DNA from: Sphingobacteriia bacterium
Lineage (GTDB): Bacteria; Bacteroidota; Bacteroidia; Bacteroidales; UBA7960
Length of the DNA stretch: 64,000 bases
Direction: 5' to 3'
NCBI GenBank assembly: GCA_011390785.1
Contig: JAABRR010000002.1
Span: forward strand, 1 to 64,000
In this document: piece after piece, positions 61,192 to 64,000 of the stretch
Numbering within the stretch: position 1 is the first letter of the stretch
Layout: every line of letters starts with the position of its first letter
Program-made: the position numbers and the translations under genes
Notes under the pieces: generated by a model
Databases searched by the model: none
Told to the model about the DNA's origin: nothing
What the model saw: the letters and a program-made list of their open reading frames with translations, nothing else

Positions 61192-62832
61192 TTATTCTTT
61201 ATTGTTGGATTCCATATCAGAAAGGAGAATTATGCTTCTGTTTCTCTTGAAAGTAAATTCCGGAACTATAAAAATGGTATAAGAATTTTTATTGATTATT
61301 TCTATATTTTCTTCTCCAAAAATGTCATATACCCTTTGTAAGGGAATACGTTCATCGTAAACAATAAAATTAAATACGGGCACGTGATCACCAGGTTTTT
61401 GGGGGTAATACCATGAGCGGGCTATAGCCAGCGGATAAAGCTTCAGGTCGTTGTAAACCTGGCGTAACTTAACTCCATTTCGCGAGAACAAAGTACCCGT
61501 TTTTGCTGAGAGGTAAAGACTAATGCCGTCTTTTAGTTCGGTTTCTTCAGCAAGGTCGTCCAGGGCTTGAGAAATTTCCGGGTAATAGTTTTTCTTTTGG
61601 TTAAACCTTTCAATAACTGGTGTTTTAGAAACAAAAATAGTGGTTATAATAACTCCGGCCAGCAAAAAGATGATTGATAGGTAAAGACTTACAGGTTTTT
61701 GAATCCTGATCTTATCATATAAGAAAAAATGCACCAAAAGGCCCGTATTAAGCAAGGGTAGGATCAGAATAAAGAAGTTGTACCTTACTGATGCCAGTCC
61801 GAAAAACATACCGTTTACCGCTGGTGCAAAAAATACCAGGAACGTAAATGCCAGGTTTACCCACATCCATAAATGAAAGTTTTTATCTTCTTCTGATAAG
61901 TTTTCCGGGTTATTAGGTTTGAATAACTGAACCGCACACCAAACAAGATTAAAGGCAAAAAATGCAAAGGCAAAAATTACAACAATTGTCATAGGTGTGG
62001 TTTGCATTAACACCTCAGTATAGGTTTTAAAAAGTGCATTAAATGATGGGATTACATTTTCCCATGAAAACATTTTGGTGCGGGCAAAAGTAAAAATTAA
62101 AAGGTTCTTAGCTATTACCCATAGTAAAACACCACCGGCAGCACCTCCAAAGTTTAACCATATGCTTTTTAACAGAGCTTTTTTGGAGATTTGTTTTTGC
62201 CAAAAGGCAATTGTCATAGCGCCCAACCAGGGTAAAAGAAACATTATAAGAAGAATTCGATTGCTGAAAACCCCCAAAACCCCCATGATAACTATAATCG
62301 TAGCGGTTGATTTTTTTGGTAGCTGATAATAAGAAAGATTGGCTGCAGCCAAAAGAAAAAACACAATAAAAGAACCAAAATGATAGGGGTGGATAAACAG
62401 ACTGGTAATATAAGGATCGTTTCTAATAATGGCATCGATAAACAACAAGTTGATCAATACTAAACCTGGAACATGCCAATGCATGAGTAATGAAGGTCTA
62501 AGGGTTTTGTAGAGCCAGTAAACAGATCCAAAAAACAGAGAGTATTGCAGTAAGCCATGAATAACGTTGCTTACAAAAGGATTTTGATTAATAATAAATG
62601 CCAATAAATAGAGAATAGCATTGGGAAAAAGGTTAAAAACCGTATTCAAATCCCATCCGTAAAGCGTGTTCCCATCAATAAGTAAATCCTGGTAGAGAAT
62701 CTGAAAGAAGAGAGAATCTGAATTGATCAAAGGGAAAATATATCGAAGCTCAACCGACGCAGTGGCTGCCCCTAAAACTATAAGGCCTAGCAGTGACGTC
62801 CCCCAAAACAAGGCTTTTTGAAATCTTTTCAT
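61192..62832 (-). CDS. Polytopic membrane protein, possible GT-C glycosyltransferase
   Basis: 546 residues with about 11 hydrophobic helices and a C-terminal soluble part (about 415-546). The first loop after helix 1 has INSDSLFFQILYQDLLIDGN, with Asp residues as in GT-C enzymes. No signature motif is decisive. It belongs with the glycan cluster by position and topology only. Not a paralog of the two WDxKSYY proteins by eye. Confidence 0.6.
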   Translation of the reverse strand: MKRFQKALFWGTSLLGLIVLGAATASVELRYIFPLINSDSLFFQILYQDLLIDGNTLYGWDLNTVFNLFPNAILYLLAFIINQNPFVSNVIHGLLQYSLFFGSVYWLYKTLRPSLLMHWHVPGLVLINLLFIDAIIRNDPYITSLFIHPYHFGSFIVFFLLAAANLSYYQLPKKSTATIIVIMGVLGVFSNRILLIMFLLPWLGAMTIAFWQKQISKKALLKSIWLNFGGAAGGVLLWVIAKNLLIFTFARTKMFSWENVIPSFNALFKTYTEVLMQTTPMTIVVIFAFAFFAFNLVWCAVQLFKPNNPENLSEEDKNFHLWMWVNLAFTFLVFFAPAVNGMFFGLASVRYNFFILILPLLNTGLLVHFFLYDKIRIQKPVSLYLSIIFLLAGVIITTIFVSKTPVIERFNQKKNYYPEISQALDDLAEETELKDGISLYLSAKTGTLFSRNGVKLRQVYNDLKLYPLAIARSWYYPQKPGDHVPVFNFIVYDERIPLQRVYDIFGEENIEIINKNSYTIFIVPEFTFKRNRSIILLSDMESNNKE

Positions 62833-63009
62833 TTTCCTTTTTCGTATTCGCAGTTAAAAGTTATTATAAAACAGAAGTTACAACGCAGCGAAGATATTTA
62901 CAATTCCTTCGATAAGGTTAATCGATTATTTAAACTTAGGTAGCAACTGTATAAAAAAATGCAAAGTAACTAAATTAGTTTTAATTTTTTTGCTAAGAAT
63001 TTGGATTAC

Positions 63010-63738
63010 CTAATGGAAAACTGCATCTAAAATTGGATATGATTTTATTTCTCTAAACCCTTCCAAATGCAAACGGTAGTAATCTATTAGTCGGGGCAAA
63101 AGCGTTTTTTTTACACTTTGCGGTATATTTATTATTTCGTCATCTTTGGTAGGCTTTTTAAGCGAAATTTGATATAAATAATAGCTTGGATCCTTTTCAA
63201 GGCTATAGCCTCCAATATCGCGAGTTGCCTGATATATACCTTCGCGAAGATTAAAATACTGATTTGTTGCTGAATAATTTTCTCCTGGGCTGAAACCCAA
63301 AAACCGGCTCAGTTGTATCAAAAACCGAATATGAAACAAAGAAATATTTTTTTCTGCTGCATCAAGTTCAACTATTGAATTGGCGATAAAATCAAAAGCA
63401 TCTGCTTGTGGTTCCTGATGTTTGAATGCATTGAGCAATACCTCGCTTAAGAAAATAGCCAGAGATGTCTTCCTTATATCTGCCGAAAGGTATGGGAGGT
63501 TTTGAGTAAGACGAATTTCTTTGATTCTTTGCAGGCCTGACCGCTCCTTGTGATAAACCACCATCTCAACAAGATGGAAGGGTTGAAAGATGTTGGCCTT
63601 TAATCGTGACTTGCTCTTTCTGATTCCCGGTATCAGGTAAGCTTGTAAACCCATCTGTCGGGTCAGAATTCTTACAATCAGTGATGTGTCGCTGTATTTG
63701 AATCCGTGAAGTACTATGCCTTGTGTGCTGTGAAGCAT
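63010..63738 (-). CDS. recO: DNA repair protein RecO
   Basis: 242 residues. N-terminal OB fold: GIVLHGFKYSDTSLIVRILT and GLQAYLIPGIRKSKS; a helical C-terminal domain follows. Loads RecA on SSB-coated DNA with RecR in the RecF pathway (family knowledge). The zinc-finger Cys residues found in some RecO proteins are absent here. Stands alone, 34 bp before the start-side of a PorZ-like gene's stop on the same strand. Confidence 0.9.
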   Translation of the reverse strand: MLHSTQGIVLHGFKYSDTSLIVRILTRQMGLQAYLIPGIRKSKSRLKANIFQPFHLVEMVVYHKERSGLQRIKEIRLTQNLPYLSADIRKTSLAIFLSEVLLNAFKHQEPQADAFDFIANSIVELDAAEKNISLFHIRFLIQLSRFLGFSPGENYSATNQYFNLREGIYQATRDIGGYSLEKDPSYYLYQISLKKPTKDDEIINIPQSVKKTLLPRLIDYYRLHLEGFREIKSYPILDAVFH

Positions 63739-63772
63739 AATTTGGAAGCCTGCTGATTAGTAGTAAAGAGAA

Positions 63773-64000
63773 TCATTGCATAAAGAGTATCTTGGTTACC
63801 ATGGTTTCTTCACCATCAGGATTGGTAGAAAAAACCAGATATACGCCGGATGATGGTTTTTTGCCAAAAAGACCGTAGCCATCCCAAATAAATTGTCCAC
63901 CTTCGGCAAAGCCATCGTAAACAAGGTTTCCGGCAATGTCGGTAATTTTAACTCTTGCATTGGTAACCAGCCCTTTTATGGCAATGTATCCGTTGTAACC
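63773..64000 (-). CDS. PorZ-like T9SS protein, C-terminus (partial)
   Basis: The frame is open to base 64000 and gives 75 residues ending in KILFMQ. The visible part is a C-terminal domain: [28 protein letters not shown], then [10 protein letters not shown] and VTKILF. This is the T9SS C-terminal domain type, and the position next to recO matches PorZ in Bacteroidota as I recall it. PorZ takes part in T9SS surface attachment. The rest lies outside the window. Confidence 0.65.
   Translation of the reverse strand, partial: GYNGYIAIKGLVTNARVKITDIAGNLVYDGFAEGGQFIWDGYGLFGKKPSSGVYLVFSTNPDGEETMVTKILFMQ

Overview
The window is chromosomal DNA of a Bacteroidota bacterium, probably a Bacteroidales/Marinilabiliales-type lineage. 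The evidence is two SusC/SusD pairs, a hybrid two-component regulator, several proteins with C-terminal type IX secretion (T9SS) sorting domains, Bacteroidota-type promoters (TTTG, 18 bp, TAnnTTTG), the prs-rplY-pth gene order, and a PorZ-like fragment beside recO. No phage, IS element, CRISPR array or rRNA was seen; there is one tRNA (Leu, CAA).

Layout. 1-5.3 kb: the end of a YkgJ-type Cys-cluster protein, then three exported proteins (a Trp/Tyr-rich repeat T9SS protein, a lipoprotein and a propeller-like T9SS protein). 5.3-13.3 kb: an MFS permease, then an orphan SusC/SusD-like/lipoprotein operon with a long leader. 13.4-24 kb: thioredoxin, a PAS-LuxR regulator, ElbB, a MacA/MacB-like adaptor-permease pair without ATPase, a secreted protein with Cys exactly every 16 residues, an S9 peptidase, an alpha/beta hydrolase and PdxJ. 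23.8-33.4 kb: CBS-domain and Omp85-like proteins, a maltose module (MFS transporter, MalQ, PfkB kinase), and housekeeping genes (Nudix, pth, rplY, prs). 33.5-33.6 kb: tRNA-Leu.

33.9-49.4 kb is a polysaccharide utilization locus for beta-1,4-galactan: SGNH esterase lipoprotein, GH53 endo-galactanase, SusD, SusC, hybrid two-component system (HTCS), a putative glycan-binding lipoprotein, and a divergent GH2 beta-galactosidase. The GH53 would cut galactan at the surface, SusCD would import oligosaccharides, GH2 would release galactose, and the HTCS would sense oligosaccharides in the periplasm. Three promoters here share an unusual GAnnTTTG element and a conserved motif 55-56 bp upstream, a candidate HTCS operator. 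A duplicated intergenic element with inserted hairpins follows both susC and the GH53 gene.

49.8-51.7 kb: a SusA-like GH13 amylase that fits with the maltose module. 51.7-62.8 kb: a surface-glycan or glycolipid biosynthesis region (two paralogous GT-C-like membrane proteins, a methyltransferase, two GT2 enzymes, a hexapeptide acyltransferase, a YbhN-type membrane protein, a polysaccharide deacetylase and another polytopic protein). 63-64 kb: recO and the C-terminus of a PorZ-like T9SS protein.

All functions are read from sequence motifs and family knowledge; no database search was run.
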